Of a stretch of DNA of 64,000 nucleotides, positions 1 through 8,866 are shown piece by piece. Position numbers and translations under genes: made by a program. The stretch lies in assembly GCA_030425805.1 (NCBI GenBank), contig JAUHZC010000001.1:365302-429301 (forward strand), in the 5' to 3' direction. Origin of the DNA: Alphaproteobacteria bacterium. GTDB taxonomy: Bacteria; Pseudomonadota; Alphaproteobacteria; JAUHZC01. The notes below the pieces were generated by a model. It had not been told where the DNA came from. It worked only from the letters and a program-made list of their open reading frames with translations, and made no database searches. Position 1 is the stretch's first letter; each line of letters opens with the position of its first letter.

Positions 1-373
1 AAACTTCTTCATGAGTTTTGGGATCTTTCTTTGTTTCTTGCCCGCCTTCAGCAGCTTTTTCATCTCCTGCAACGGCCTTGACTGTCTTTACCTTGTAGGC
101 ATTTTGCAGAATACGAACGATATCATCCACAAGACGAGGCAAAGGATAAGGCCCACTGCTGTTAAATAGTTCTTCAGCAGTCATCAATTCCCGGGGCTTC
201 ATAGCATTATGCGCACCCTGAACCATACGTTCAGCCCCTCCACGCATTTGCGGTGGGAGTTTCGAGACCATGTTTTGGGCACCCTGCACCAAATTTTGCA
301 CCATTTGTGCTTGGCCCCATAAAGGCGTTGAAAGAATTATAAAATTCAAGACCATGAGCTTGATTGTTTGCAT
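1..373 (-). CDS. exported protein of unknown function (C-terminus beyond left edge)
   Basis: The ATG at 371-373 (read leftward) opens a frame that stays open to base 1, giving 124 codons. The first ~20 residues (MQTIKLMVLNFIILSTPLWG, then QAQ) look like a Sec signal peptide with a likely cleavage after WG or GQA. The mature part is Gln/Met rich, then carries a helical stretch (PRLVDDIVRILQNAYKVK) and a Lys/Glu-rich tail entering the edge. I do not recognise a family. It is the first of many exported orphans here. The reading frame is convincing; the function is unknown. Confidence 0.6.
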   Translation of the reverse strand, partial: MQTIKLMVLNFIILSTPLWGQAQMVQNLVQGAQNMVSKLPPQMRGGAERMVQGAHNAMKPRELMTAEELFNSSGPYPLPRLVDDIVRILQNAYKVKTVKAVAGDEKAAEGGQETKKDPKTHEEV

Positions 374-518
374 CGCTCAGCCCCTCTCCTGTATACGTTT
401 AATAGACTGTTATTTTTATTTTAACTCAATTTTTTCTGATTTAACACGATCTTTTTATATTTAGGCTGAAGTTCCTCAATTATTCTGAGTAAGTTCTGAA
501 AAATAGGCAGATTACCTT

Positions 519-1058
519 CTAGGCATCTTCCTCCCCAGCAAGAGTCATGTGTGCATAAAGAAATTCAAGAAAATCCCGCTTCCCACTGCAGGAAAAAGCA
601 GGGAGAGCCTCAATCATTTTGTCAACTTCAGGGCAGTCCTCAAGAGAAAAAGCCAGATCAATCAAAATAGGCGGCGACTTAGTCTTTAAAAGAAGTTGCT
701 TAAAATAGTCACGCACTGTCATCTCTTCCCCGGAAAAACCTATTTCTGATTCAAGGGTAAGTTCTCCTGTTTGAAGTCTCCATAAAATTGTAGATTCCCG
801 AGTATAATGTACGGGTGTTGCACATTCCTCCACATCTACCACCGGGGGAATAACAAGTGCTACAAACTGCTCAAGGATTCTCGGCACGGCATACTGCGCA
901 TTAAACCCTCCATTAAAAAGTACAAGTTTACTATCAGGATTTGAGAGGCAGAGTCTAAGAGCATCCGAAGGAACTATATGCTCATGCCTCCCATCAGCCG
1001 CATTCACCTGAGACACAAGGCATAAATATATTACTGCGAAAATAGTCTGTTTTTTCAT
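519..1058 (-). CDS. exported hypothetical protein
   Basis: About 179 residues. I chose the ATG at 1056-1058 (MKKQTIFAVIYLCLVSQVNA) over a TTG two codons upstream because it gives a textbook lysine-rich n-region, hydrophobic core and an A-x-A-like cleavage site after VNA. The mature protein has four to five cysteines (LRLCLSN, EECATP, EDCPEV, FSCSGK), which could form disulfides in the periplasm. No family is recognised. It lies 20 bp downstream of lolD on the same strand, so it may be read through from the proS-lolC-lolD unit. Confidence 0.65.
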   Translation of the reverse strand: MKKQTIFAVIYLCLVSQVNAADGRHEHIVPSDALRLCLSNPDSKLVLFNGGFNAQYAVPRILEQFVALVIPPVVDVEECATPVHYTRESTILWRLQTGELTLESEIGFSGEEMTVRDYFKQLLLKTKSPPILIDLAFSLEDCPEVDKMIEALPAFSCSGKRDFLEFLYAHMTLAGEEDA

Positions 1059-1078
1059 CTCCAACCCATAAAAACAGC

Positions 1079-1750
1079 TTATATCTCAATTCGTTTTGAA
1101 GCTTGAGATGCTAAATCCATATTATGGGTTGCAAAAAACACAGCAGCTCCTTGTGTAGAAGCAAGGTCAATAAAAAGATCAAAGACTTTTTGCGCCGTTG
1201 TTGGGTCTAAGTTCCCTGTTGGCTCATCAGCAAGAACTAAGTCTGGCTCATTTGCAAGAGCCCGAGCAACAGCAACACGCTGTCGCTCCCCTCCAGACAG
1301 CTGAGAAGGCAGATGCTCCAGCCGGCGACTCAGGCCAACTTTGCTCAAAAGGGACTTAGCACGCTCACTATGCTCATCCTCAGGAAATTTTTTTGAGATT
1401 TTCAAAGCCAGCTGCACATTTTCCAAAGCTGAAAACTCTGGCAGAAGGTGGTGGAATTGGTAAACCACTCCAATATGTTGAGCCCGGAGAGCTGCCTTTT
1501 GCTGAACTGTCATCTTCTGAGTGGGATGCCCCTGAAAGAGAACCTCTCCTGAAGTAGGCTCATCTAAGAGCCCAAGGAGATGAAGGAGTGTCGATTTTCC
1601 TGCCCCACTTGGCGCAACTAAGGCTGTCACACCCTGTGGTTGTATCTTGAGATTCACACCCTTCAACACTGTGAGAGGCTTTGCCTCCTGATCTTTGTAG
1701 ATTTTGCAAAGATTCACAGCTTCCATCAAGACGGGAGACTTCTTAGTCAT
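1079..1750 (-). CDS. lolD: lipoprotein-releasing ABC transporter ATP-binding protein LolD
   Basis: The 223-residue ATPase subunit of the LolCDE complex, which extracts lipoproteins from the inner membrane and hands them to LolA. Walker A is APSGAGKST at residues 46-54, the signature is LSGGERQRVA near residue 151, and Walker B runs into DEPTGNLD; an H-loop (FATHN) follows. Length and the LSGGE/NLD wording match the LolD/MacB-type family. Its start overlaps the 3' end of the permease gene by 8 bp, so the two are translationally coupled. Family assignment is firm; LolD rather than another MacB-type ATPase follows from the adjacent LolC/E-type permease and from proS, a common alphaproteobacterial arrangement. 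Confidence 0.93.
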   Translation of the reverse strand: MTKKSPVLMEAVNLCKIYKDQEAKPLTVLKGVNLKIQPQGVTALVAPSGAGKSTLLHLLGLLDEPTSGEVLFQGHPTQKMTVQQKAALRAQHIGVVYQFHHLLPEFSALENVQLALKISKKFPEDEHSERAKSLLSKVGLSRRLEHLPSQLSGGERQRVAVARALANEPDLVLADEPTGNLDPTTAQKVFDLFIDLASTQGAAVFFATHNMDLASQASKRIEI

Positions 1751-2978
1751 GACGCAACCCCTCTATGGGATTAAGATTTGCCGCCCGCCAGGCTGGATAA
1801 AGGCTCGCCAAAAATGTTAACAAGAAGGAAATCGTCACAATGCCAATGACATCCTCCATGCGAAGCTCACTGGGGAGACTGGAAAGAAAATAAACTTGAG
1901 CATCAAATAGCTTCGTCCCTGTTACAATTTCCAAGAACCGGTGAATTTCATCTAAATAGTGTTCAATCAAAAGACCTAAGGCACAACCGCCCAAACTTCC
2001 GATAATGCTATGGGAGGTACCCAACATCAAAAATGCTGTCAGAATTTGCTGCCGCGTTGCCCCCATGGTGCGCAGAATCGCAATCTCCTGAACCTTGTCA
2101 TTCACAAGCATAATCATAGAAGAAACAATATTAAAAGCTGCAACCAAAATGATGAGACTGAGAATCACAAACATCACATTCCGCTCCACCTCCAGTGCTG
2201 TCGCCATTGGTCCCTGGGTCTGGCGCCAGTTCACAAGATAAAGTCCAGGTGGTGTATGAGGCTTGAGAGCCTCCATAACCTCAGGGGCTTTTTCAGGATC
2301 TGGGATAAAAACTTCAACCCGGTTAACCTGTGTTCCAAGCCGGAGAAACTTTTGTGCATCTTCCCGATTGACCAAGGCCACGCTGGTATCATAGTCCGTC
2401 ATATGAACGGTAAAAAATCCTGAAATCTTAAAGGAACGCGTCCGAGGTATCAATCCAAAGGGCGTGCTATTCCCTTCTGGAGCAATGAATTTGAGAGACT
2501 GTCCAAGCTGTAGCCCAAAAGCCCGTCGGGCTTCTGCGCCTACCATAACTTCCCCGGGCTGAGGATATTCTCCTGAAACAACCTGCATATCTTTCAAGAA
2601 AGGATACGACTTTGCATCTTTGCCAAAGTCCAAGCCTCGCAGGAACATTCCCTTCGCCTGTCCTTCTAAACTCAGAACAGCCTCTCCAGCGACTACGGGT
2701 ACCGTGATAGCATTTGCCCTCTCCTGCACAACCTTGAGAAAAGGATCTTCAGGAGAAATCCCGCTCTTCATAGGCGTTAAGATCTCCAGATGCCCATTAT
2801 AAGACAATAAGCTCTTCAAAAGTTCTGTGCGAAATCCATTCATCACAGACATGACAACAATCAAAGCTGCTACCCCAATTGTAATTCCTAAACGAGAGAT
2901 GTTTCCGATCACTGAGATCATCCGTTCTCCCTGGCGAGGCTTCATGTACCGCTTTGCAATAGTCCAGCTCAGATTCAT
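1743..2978 (-). CDS. lolC: lipoprotein-releasing ABC transporter permease LolC/LolE
   Basis: 411 residues with the standard LolC/E topology: an N-terminal membrane segment (about residues 30-50, GITIGVAALIVVMSVMNGF), a large periplasmic MacB-core-like domain (about 50-260), then three C-terminal membrane segments from ~265 to 400. The start IAKRYMKPRQGERMISVI is typical of the family. Only one permease gene is present, as is usual in alphaproteobacteria, so the protein may form a homodimer in place of a LolC-LolE pair. Its ATG overlaps the proS stop by four bases (ATGA at 2975-2978), and its own end overlaps lolD. Together with LolD it acts in the inner membrane in lipoprotein sorting. Confidence 0.92.
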   Translation of the reverse strand: MNLSWTIAKRYMKPRQGERMISVIGNISRLGITIGVAALIVVMSVMNGFRTELLKSLLSYNGHLEILTPMKSGISPEDPFLKVVQERANAITVPVVAGEAVLSLEGQAKGMFLRGLDFGKDAKSYPFLKDMQVVSGEYPQPGEVMVGAEARRAFGLQLGQSLKFIAPEGNSTPFGLIPRTRSFKISGFFTVHMTDYDTSVALVNREDAQKFLRLGTQVNRVEVFIPDPEKAPEVMEALKPHTPPGLYLVNWRQTQGPMATALEVERNVMFVILSLIILVAAFNIVSSMIMLVNDKVQEIAILRTMGATRQQILTAFLMLGTSHSIIGSLGGCALGLLIEHYLDEIHRFLEIVTGTKLFDAQVYFLSSLPSELRMEDVIGIVTISFLLTFLASLYPAWRAANLNPIEGLRHD

Positions 2979-4297
2979 CCCTGGAACACCTGACGTGCAA
3001 AATGCTCTTGCTGAGATTTTAGGGCATTCACAGCCTCATCAACACTTAAGAGCTCTACCTCGCCTGTACGGCGATTCTTCAGCTCCACTTGCTGATTGGC
3101 AGCGTTCTTTGGTCCAACCAAAATCTGATATGGCACACCAATCAGATCCATATCTGCAAACTTCACGCCAGCTCGCTCATCCCGATCATCGTAAAGTGTT
3201 TGGAGGCCCATAGCCCCAAGCTTCTCTTCTAGCGCTTCGCAAATCTGAGATGTCGCTTCATCCTTCACGCGCATATTCAAAATCCCCACATGGAAAGGCG
3301 CCACAGGCCAAGGCCAGATCATGCCCTTCTCATCATGGTTAGCCTCAATCACTGCAGCAACCATCCTGGTTACACCAATTCCAAAGCACCCCATGTGCGG
3401 ATGAAACATTTTTCCATCTGCTCCCTGAAGTTGAAGCCCCATCGCTTCACTATATTTCATCCCAAGGTAGAAGATATGCCCCATCTCAATTCCCTTGGTC
3501 GTCCGAAGTTCTTCTTCTTTCAAGGGGCATTTTGCAGGATCGTGTAGTTCATCAGAAGCGGCATAAAGCTCCGTAAGAGCTTTTAGATCCAGCGTGTCTG
3601 CTTGCTTCAATTCATCAATCTTCGGATCATAGAAGAGAGTACTCTCCCCGGTTTGCGCTAACACATGAAATTCATGGCTTAATGTGCCTCCGATAGGCCC
3701 TGTCTCTGCCTGCACAGCCAACGCTGCCACACCCATCCGGGCAAAGGTTTTTTGGTACGCACTAAACATGCGATAATAGGTCTTCTCTGCAGACTCAAAA
3801 TCCACATCAAAAGTATAAGCGTCTTTCATCAAGAACTCACGCCCCCGAATCACCCCAAAACGGGGTCGAATTTCATCCCGAAATTTCCATTGAATCTGGT
3901 AGAGTCCCACAGGCAAATCCCGATAGCTCTTCATAAACCGCCGACCAATATCAGTCACTACCTCTTCAGCAGTTGGCGCATAGACCAAAGTCCGCTCGTG
4001 CCGGTCTTTAATCCGAAGCATCTCTTTCCCATAGGCATCAGATCGTCCAGACTCCTGCCACAACTCGTCTGGTTGAAGCGTCGGCATCGTGATTTCATGC
4101 ACACCCACTCGGTTTTGCTCCTCACGAATAATTTGTTCGATCTTCGAGAGCACCCGTTTCCCCATTGGTAGCCAGGAATAACTTCCTGCAGCAGTTTGGG
4201 AAATCATCCCTGCCCGCAACATAAGGCGATGAGAAACCACCTGAGCTTCGGCTGGGTTTTCTTTCAGAGTTGGGAGAAAATATTGGCTGAGACGCAT
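2975..4297 (-). CDS. proS: prolyl-tRNA synthetase, short type
   Basis: 440 residues; charges tRNA-Pro with proline. Class II motif 2 (QWKFRDEIRPRFGVIRGREF, about residues 136-155) and motif 3 (GCFGIGVTRMVAAVIEANHD, about 304-323) are present, followed by an anticodon-binding domain from ~345. The protein lacks the ~180-residue INS editing domain that bacterial ProRS of E. coli type carry between motifs 2 and 3, which fits the short alphaproteobacterial form; trans-editing by another protein would then be expected. First gene of the leftward unit proS-lolC-lolD. ATG start with an AGGTTACT stretch just ahead, a modest ribosome site. Confidence 0.95.
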   Translation of the reverse strand: MRLSQYFLPTLKENPAEAQVVSHRLMLRAGMISQTAAGSYSWLPMGKRVLSKIEQIIREEQNRVGVHEITMPTLQPDELWQESGRSDAYGKEMLRIKDRHERTLVYAPTAEEVVTDIGRRFMKSYRDLPVGLYQIQWKFRDEIRPRFGVIRGREFLMKDAYTFDVDFESAEKTYYRMFSAYQKTFARMGVAALAVQAETGPIGGTLSHEFHVLAQTGESTLFYDPKIDELKQADTLDLKALTELYAASDELHDPAKCPLKEEELRTTKGIEMGHIFYLGMKYSEAMGLQLQGADGKMFHPHMGCFGIGVTRMVAAVIEANHDEKGMIWPWPVAPFHVGILNMRVKDEATSQICEALEEKLGAMGLQTLYDDRDERAGVKFADMDLIGVPYQILVGPKNAANQQVELKNRRTGEVELLSVDEAVNALKSQQEHFARQVFQG

Positions 4298-4452
4298 AGT
4301 AACCTAGTCTTTCAAACACTTTCCTCATCATAATCAACTTCATAAAAATTACAATGGCCTGTCCACATTATAACCACGCACTGAGAACAAAGCTTTTCCT
4401 TCAAAAAAATCCTCGACTTTTTATGGGATTCTTGGTAACAAAAAAGCGGTTT

Positions 4453-4528
4453 GGGCGCTTAGCTCAGTTGGTAGAGCATCTGACTCTTAATCAGAGGGCC
4501 ACAGGTTCGAGCCCTGTAGCGCCCACCA
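4453..4528 (+). tRNA. tRNA-Lys (anticodon CTT)
   Basis: A complete 76-nt cloverleaf. The acceptor arms GGGCGCT (4453-4459) and AGCGCCC (4518-4524) pair fully; the D arm contains AGCTCAGTTGGTAGAGC; the anticodon stem TCTGA/TCAGA encloses the loop CTCTTAA, giving anticodon CTT (reads AAG); the T arm is CAGGTTCGAGCCCTG. The discriminator is A and CCA is encoded (4526-4528). Transcribed divergently from proS. Confidence 0.96.
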
Positions 4529-4580
4529 AACCTATATTTTTTAAAAATATCAGATTCTCCTTAAAAATATTGGAGACAAA

Positions 4581-5522
4581 ATGGGAGCAAAAATGTTTTT
4601 TCGTCACATCGCATCCTGTTTTTTTTCTCTCCTCCTCCTCGCTGCTTTGGGAGGCTGCTGTACGACGAGCCCCAAAACGTCCCAAAATATGTTCAGCTCT
4701 CAGGGAAGTCTCGTTGATGCTAATCTTAAAAGACTCTTATCAATAACCCACCAAACCCATGATGGCACTTTGGCATCTATTGTTTCAGCAACACAAAACA
4801 AAGAAAATGGGTGGTTACGATCAGGAGAGAGATGGCACAAGCAAAAAGAAACCTACACTGAAGATCAACTTATAGAGATTGTTTCTCTCGCTCGCAAACT
4901 TGGCTTTGTTGATTCCAAAGCTCCAAAACTTTCTAGCAGATATGATCGAGTATTGCTTTTGGGCGCTGCAAGCACCCGGGTTCACTCACGTTTGACCTAC
5001 CTCGTCAAATTGTGGAAGCAAGGTGTTCGCTTCAATAAAATTGTGATGCTTGGAAGTGAGCGTTCTCTCGATGCGCCTGCATCAGATGCGGCTATGAAAA
5101 AAGAGATCTCAGATGCTGGATATGAGCTTAATGAAAAAGGTTTGATTGAATACACCTTCCATCACAAAGTCGCGGTTCCAGAAGAAATGAAAGCTCTGCC
5201 TATTCTCTGGATCAAGGCCAAAGGAAAAAATGGAAAACGTGCAAACACAGACGATACAATTGAAACCTGGCTCAATGAAGACACTGATTTTTCACAAGGT
5301 ATGAAGATTCTATCCATCTCAAATCAACCCCATGCTTCTTATCAAGGGGCTGTTATCCAGGCTTTTCTCAACAAGGACCCACGGGGGAGAAAGGTTCAGA
5401 ATGAAACCGTTGGTGAAGGTGATTCCTTAGCGACTCACGAAAAACCAAGCCACCAGGATGTTTCAATCCTCCTGGATGCCATGGCCAGATACTTTTATAG
5501 TCTTAAAAAGAATTTTGGGTAA
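4581..5522 (+). CDS. putative lipoprotein of unknown function
   Basis: 313 residues beginning with a lipoprotein signal: a hydrophobic stretch (FFSLLLLAALGG) ends in a lipobox LGGC, so the lipidated cysteine would be about residue 26. Both the first ATG and the one four codons later have a GGAG ribosome site ahead. The centre has an alternating strand/helix pattern (RVLLLGAAS...RLTYLVKLWKQG...KIVMLGSERSLD) that suggests a Rossmann-like alpha/beta fold, loosely reminiscent of DUF218/YdcF proteins; this is a guess from pattern only. It follows tRNA-Lys by 52 bp. I do not recognise a named family. Confidence 0.7.
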   Translation: MGAKMFFRHIASCFFSLLLLAALGGCCTTSPKTSQNMFSSQGSLVDANLKRLLSITHQTHDGTLASIVSATQNKENGWLRSGERWHKQKETYTEDQLIEIVSLARKLGFVDSKAPKLSSRYDRVLLLGAASTRVHSRLTYLVKLWKQGVRFNKIVMLGSERSLDAPASDAAMKKEISDAGYELNEKGLIEYTFHHKVAVPEEMKALPILWIKAKGKNGKRANTDDTIETWLNEDTDFSQGMKILSISNQPHASYQGAVIQAFLNKDPRGRKVQNETVGEGDSLATHEKPSHQDVSILLDAMARYFYSLKKNFG

Positions 5523-5624
5523 AATCCTAATTTCTTTATTTGGCATCACTTAGTAGGCTTAATTTTAAGCATAATCCTTCCATGCAAATTTCCCCTTGAG
5601 GAATTTTTACTGATCGTATTTTAT

Positions 5625-5649
5625 ATTTATTGACAAAAAGTCAATAAAT
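5625..5649. repeat. perfect 10-bp inverted repeat between two exported-protein genes
   Basis: ATTTATTGAC (5625-5634), spacer AAAAA, GTCAATAAAT (5640-5649) form a perfect inverted repeat in the gap ahead of the 527-residue exported protein. No T-run follows, so it is not an obvious terminator. A regulator-binding site upstream of 5708 is possible, but AT-rich sequence makes chance pairing easier. Confidence 0.45.
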
Positions 5650-5707
5650 AATTATCCATATTTTTCCTGATATCCATTGATCGAAATACGACCAGAGGCA
5701 AAAATTA

Positions 5708-7291
5708 ATGATAAAAATGACGGCCCTACTTCGCTTTTTAACGATATTACTCTTCAGCTTCAGCTCGGCCCACACAGCTTGTGTTTTCTACAGAGGATTC
5801 CATTTTTTAGCAGGAAAGGATGTTTCTGAAATCGATAGAGGAGCAAATGGTATACATTCCCGAGTTACTCCTCCTGATATGCCTGAAGAAGAGGCTCTGG
5901 CATGTGTTGCAAAAATTAAAACGCTTAGCCGGCCTTGGACAACTTCTGAACGATCTGAGTTCAAACCAACCGCCCCCTCCCCCATGGCTGAGCTCGTGCA
6001 ATTATACACAAATTCTTATAATACCTTTACGACACAGCTTAGAAGTGCAACTTCTCGGACCAGAAGAATATTCCGACTTGCAGGATTAGAACTCACTGCT
6101 AACCCTTTTCTTTCAACCACATTAAAGGTTGAGCACGCCCTTCGATATGGAAGTGGTTTAAAATTATTTGGCCATGATGAGCTCAGGCGCTATCCGGAAT
6201 ATGACGCGCAAGGAAAGCCTAAGAATGGGGAAATTGGATTCGTTGACACCATCATTATTCCCCAAGAAGACCTCAGAGAAATGGGGGCCTTTTTTGTCCT
6301 TGAGGCCTTTGCAACAGGAGACACAAAATTATCATACCACTGGAGCAAGAAGCTTATTGAAGAACAGGAAGTTATTTTTCCCTTCATCATTCTAAGAAAA
6401 TATCATTCAACCAGAGTACCACTAAAACCTCCCCATCTTGGTAAGAGATTTCCAGGTATTCATCACAAGCAATGGCTGAAGAATATTAATGCAGCTAGAG
6501 CCACTTCAAAAAATTCAGAGAGGGAATCTGATTTAACCAAAAGACTTTGCAAATTATCCGCAGCCAGCTTTGAAAAGGCTGCATCTATAGTTTTGCAGCG
6601 CTTTAGATTAAGCAGACGGTATACAAGTACAGATTTTTATCCTCAGAGAAATTTGATTCCTGATGATGCTACTCAAATGCGCAAAAAAATTGTAAGACAT
6701 GTGGATGTCCTGGGAAGAGAATACGCCGCGAGAGGGTACACTGGTTGGGACATATCAGGGTATCTTATGAGTACAGATGCTCCCATCACAACAGCATATG
6801 CCTTTAGAAGTCTTGGACAAACTGCTCCTCTCTCACTCCGTGCAGATATTGCACTCGGAGAAGGTATGAACTTTGAAGCCCTAGCTGTGATTGTTCAGGC
6901 TCCTCAGCTTAGAAGCCTGAGTATGCTGGGCCCTGAACCTGAGGGAATTTGTCCTGAATTCGATGACGAAGAAATGGATCAAGCAGATATGCAGATAGTT
7001 TATGCTAGGCTTGCAAATACACGAACTTGGAGCTGTCCTCACAAAAATTTTTCTATAATTCTCAAAGCCCTTGAAACACGGGCTACCTCTGGGGGTGCTC
7101 CCTTGACACTAGACATAACAGGGCAGTCTTTAGATCCGACCTCCTTTTATAGATTATCAGCCCTCGTTGATCTTCAGGATGACAACCGCGAAACCGATGA
7201 AGAAGCCATGGCAGCTGCCGAAAATGCCCTTGGCTACAATGACGATGGTTGGGATGATTATTATGACGATGATGGTTATGGCAGTGAATAG
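5708..7291 (+). CDS. large exported protein of unknown function with acidic tail
   Basis: 527 residues. An N-terminal signal peptide (MIKMTALLRFLTILLFSFSS, then AHTA) is followed by a soluble protein with scattered cysteines. Near residue 395-410 the pattern LRSLSMLGPEPEGICPEF, and later LTLDITGQSLDPTSFYRL, hint at one or two degenerate leucine-rich units, but not enough to name the domain. The last ~20 residues are strongly acidic (NDDGWDDYYDDDGYGSE). An AGAGG ribosome site stands nine bases ahead of the ATG. No recognised family. Confidence 0.7.
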   Translation: MIKMTALLRFLTILLFSFSSAHTACVFYRGFHFLAGKDVSEIDRGANGIHSRVTPPDMPEEEALACVAKIKTLSRPWTTSERSEFKPTAPSPMAELVQLYTNSYNTFTTQLRSATSRTRRIFRLAGLELTANPFLSTTLKVEHALRYGSGLKLFGHDELRRYPEYDAQGKPKNGEIGFVDTIIIPQEDLREMGAFFVLEAFATGDTKLSYHWSKKLIEEQEVIFPFIILRKYHSTRVPLKPPHLGKRFPGIHHKQWLKNINAARATSKNSERESDLTKRLCKLSAASFEKAASIVLQRFRLSRRYTSTDFYPQRNLIPDDATQMRKKIVRHVDVLGREYAARGYTGWDISGYLMSTDAPITTAYAFRSLGQTAPLSLRADIALGEGMNFEALAVIVQAPQLRSLSMLGPEPEGICPEFDDEEMDQADMQIVYARLANTRTWSCPHKNFSIILKALETRATSGGAPLTLDITGQSLDPTSFYRLSALVDLQDDNRETDEEAMAAAENALGYNDDGWDDYYDDDGYGSE

Positions 7292-7366
7292 GATTGCCCC
7301 TCGACTTTTAAACTTTGTATTGTTACCAATAGGACAGCTTTGGTTTTCAAAGGAGCTCACTAGTTT

Positions 7367-7669
7367 ATGTCCTATTTCATTGTTTCCATTACCTACAAAG
7401 TTCCTCTCAAAACCGTAGATCATCACCTACCAGCCCACATTGATTTTTTAGATCGCTATTTTGAAAAAGGCATTTTCCTCTTTGCTGGCCCCCAGGTTCC
7501 GCGGGCTGGGGGAATAATCTTTGCAAAAGCAGAAACCAAAGAACAGCTTGAAAAAATTCTTACAGAGGATCCTTTTCATACAGAAGATGTTGCCAATTTT
7601 GAAGTTACGGAAATGAATCCCCGCAAGTACCATCCTGACCTCAAGACTCTTTTTTCCCCATCCTCATAG
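7367..7669 (+). CDS. YciI-like family protein
   Basis: A 100-residue cytoplasmic protein with the small alpha+beta YciI/YCII pattern: an N-terminal strand (MSYFIVSITYKVPL), a conserved HxxFLDxxFxxG region (PAHIDFLDRYFEKGIFLFAG), the G-G-(I/V)-(I/L) strand (RAGGIIFAKAET), and a C-terminal segment (EDPFHTEDVANFEVTEMNPR) in which the DPF/Y and ANFEV wording is typical of the family. Biochemical roles of YciI proteins are poorly defined. It stands alone between exported proteins, with an AGGAG about a dozen bases ahead of the ATG. Confidence 0.8.
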   Translation: MSYFIVSITYKVPLKTVDHHLPAHIDFLDRYFEKGIFLFAGPQVPRAGGIIFAKAETKEQLEKILTEDPFHTEDVANFEVTEMNPRKYHPDLKTLFSPSS

Positions 7670-7746
7670 TCTTTTCCAACACCTAACCAAGCTTGACAGA
7701 AATATTCATTTTTCATAAAAAAAACTATTATTTTTGGGAAAAAATC

Positions 7747-8508
7747 ATGTTTCGTTTCCTCTGTCTTTCACTGATTTTTTACAGCATTATTTCAACCACA
7801 AACCTTTTTGCGACTGATGCAAAAACGAACACTTACCCCCACCCCAAAAAAACAGCTTTAATCATTGTTGATATCCAAAATAGTTTCTGTCCAGGAGGTG
7901 AACTTCCCGTAACCGATGGAGACAAAGTCGTCCCCATAGTTAATAACCTGCGAGATCTCTTCCCCACAGTCGTCCTCTCCCAAGACTACCACCCTAGGGG
8001 TCATAGTTCTTTTGCCAGTTCACACGAGGGCAAAGCTTTCTTCGAAACGGATGAAGAAGGAAATGTACTCTGGCCTGATCACTGCGTACAAGGATCTCCA
8101 GGTGCAGAATTCCATAAAGATCTCGTCAGAAAAGAAGGAGACCTGGTCATCAAAAAAGGGACAAACCCCAAAGTAGATTCTTATTCTGCATTTTATGAGA
8201 ATGATAAGAAAACCCCTCCCCGCTTCGACGATGGAAAAACACTCACAGAAGTTCTGCGAGAAAGAGGCATTACAACTTTGGTGCTTGGGGGACTTGCCTA
8301 CGACTTCTGTGTGGGCTGGACTGCAGAAGATGCTGTCAAAGACGGATTTAAGGTCATTGTTGTCAAAGATGCAACGCGCTCGATTGCAATGCCACTCCCT
8401 GGCGGTAAAACCACCGAAACTGTCATGGATGAAAGACTTGCAGCGGCTGGTGTTGAAGTCATTACTGCTGAAGAACTCAAGGCTCGCTTCGCAGCATCGG
8501 CGGGGTAA
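7747..8508 (+). CDS. pncA: exported nicotinamidase (PncA family)
   Basis: Isochorismatase-fold amidohydrolase that would turn nicotinamide into nicotinate for NAD salvage. From the ATG at 7747 (253 residues) the metal ligands D80-H82-H86 (in DYHPRGHSSF), the triad D42 (VDIQNSFCPGG), a lysine at 136/137 (LVIKKGTNP) and nucleophile C188 (AYDFCVG) are all present, as is the WPDHCVQGSPGAEFH block. I prefer this ATG to an in-frame TTG at 7693 because GGGA lies 10 bases ahead and it opens a clear Sec signal peptide (FRFLCLSLIFYSIISTTNLFA). Most PncA proteins are cytoplasmic; this one appears exported. Family sure; location inferred. Confidence 0.9.
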   Translation: MFRFLCLSLIFYSIISTTNLFATDAKTNTYPHPKKTALIIVDIQNSFCPGGELPVTDGDKVVPIVNNLRDLFPTVVLSQDYHPRGHSSFASSHEGKAFFETDEEGNVLWPDHCVQGSPGAEFHKDLVRKEGDLVIKKGTNPKVDSYSAFYENDKKTPPRFDDGKTLTEVLRERGITTLVLGGLAYDFCVGWTAEDAVKDGFKVIVVKDATRSIAMPLPGGKTTETVMDERLAAAGVEVITAEELKARFAASAG

Positions 8509-8653
8509 AATCTACTTACCATAGGGACTGTTCAAAAAATCTTACGCTTTAAGGTCAGTCTACACATTTTTCATTTCTAAGAAAAAAAGACCCCTTTCTC
8601 AATAGACGACTCTATAAAATTATGTCAACCTGAGAATATCAGGGGGAATTGAT

Positions 8654-8866
8654 ATGAAATTATTACTCTTTATCTTATTTTTTCCTATTTATTCTTGGGG
8701 AGCAGATGGAGGAGAAGATAGTAAAACTCCATCAACTCCAAAGTTCTGCCCTGACCTACAGCTCCCCCCTTTTCACCACCCAGGCCCTAAAAAGCCGTCA
8801 ACGCCTCGCCCCGCAGAAGCTCCTCTTTTTAAGGATGCTCACCCACCTAAAGAGAGAGAAAAATGA
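8654..8866 (+). CDS. small exported proline-rich protein
   Basis: 70 residues: a 16-residue signal peptide (MKLLLFILFFPIYSWG, then AD) and a mature part rich in Pro, Lys and His (PPFHHPGPKKPSTPRPAEAP) that is probably unstructured. A GGGGGAA ribosome site stands ahead of the ATG. The stop overlaps the start of the next exported gene as ATGA (8863-8866), so the pair is translationally coupled, which supports this small gene being real. Function unknown. Confidence 0.6.
   Translation: MKLLLFILFFPIYSWGADGGEDSKTPSTPKFCPDLQLPPFHHPGPKKPSTPRPAEAPLFKDAHPPKEREK

Noticed and set aside
4354-4746. Open frames crossing tRNA-Lys on both strands
   Set aside because: They read through a perfect tRNA cloverleaf.
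7693-7746. TTG start extending the nicotinamidase by 18 residues
   Set aside because: The ATG at 7747 has a ribosome site and opens on a clean signal peptide; the extension is Lys/Tyr/Trp-rich and unlike any leader.
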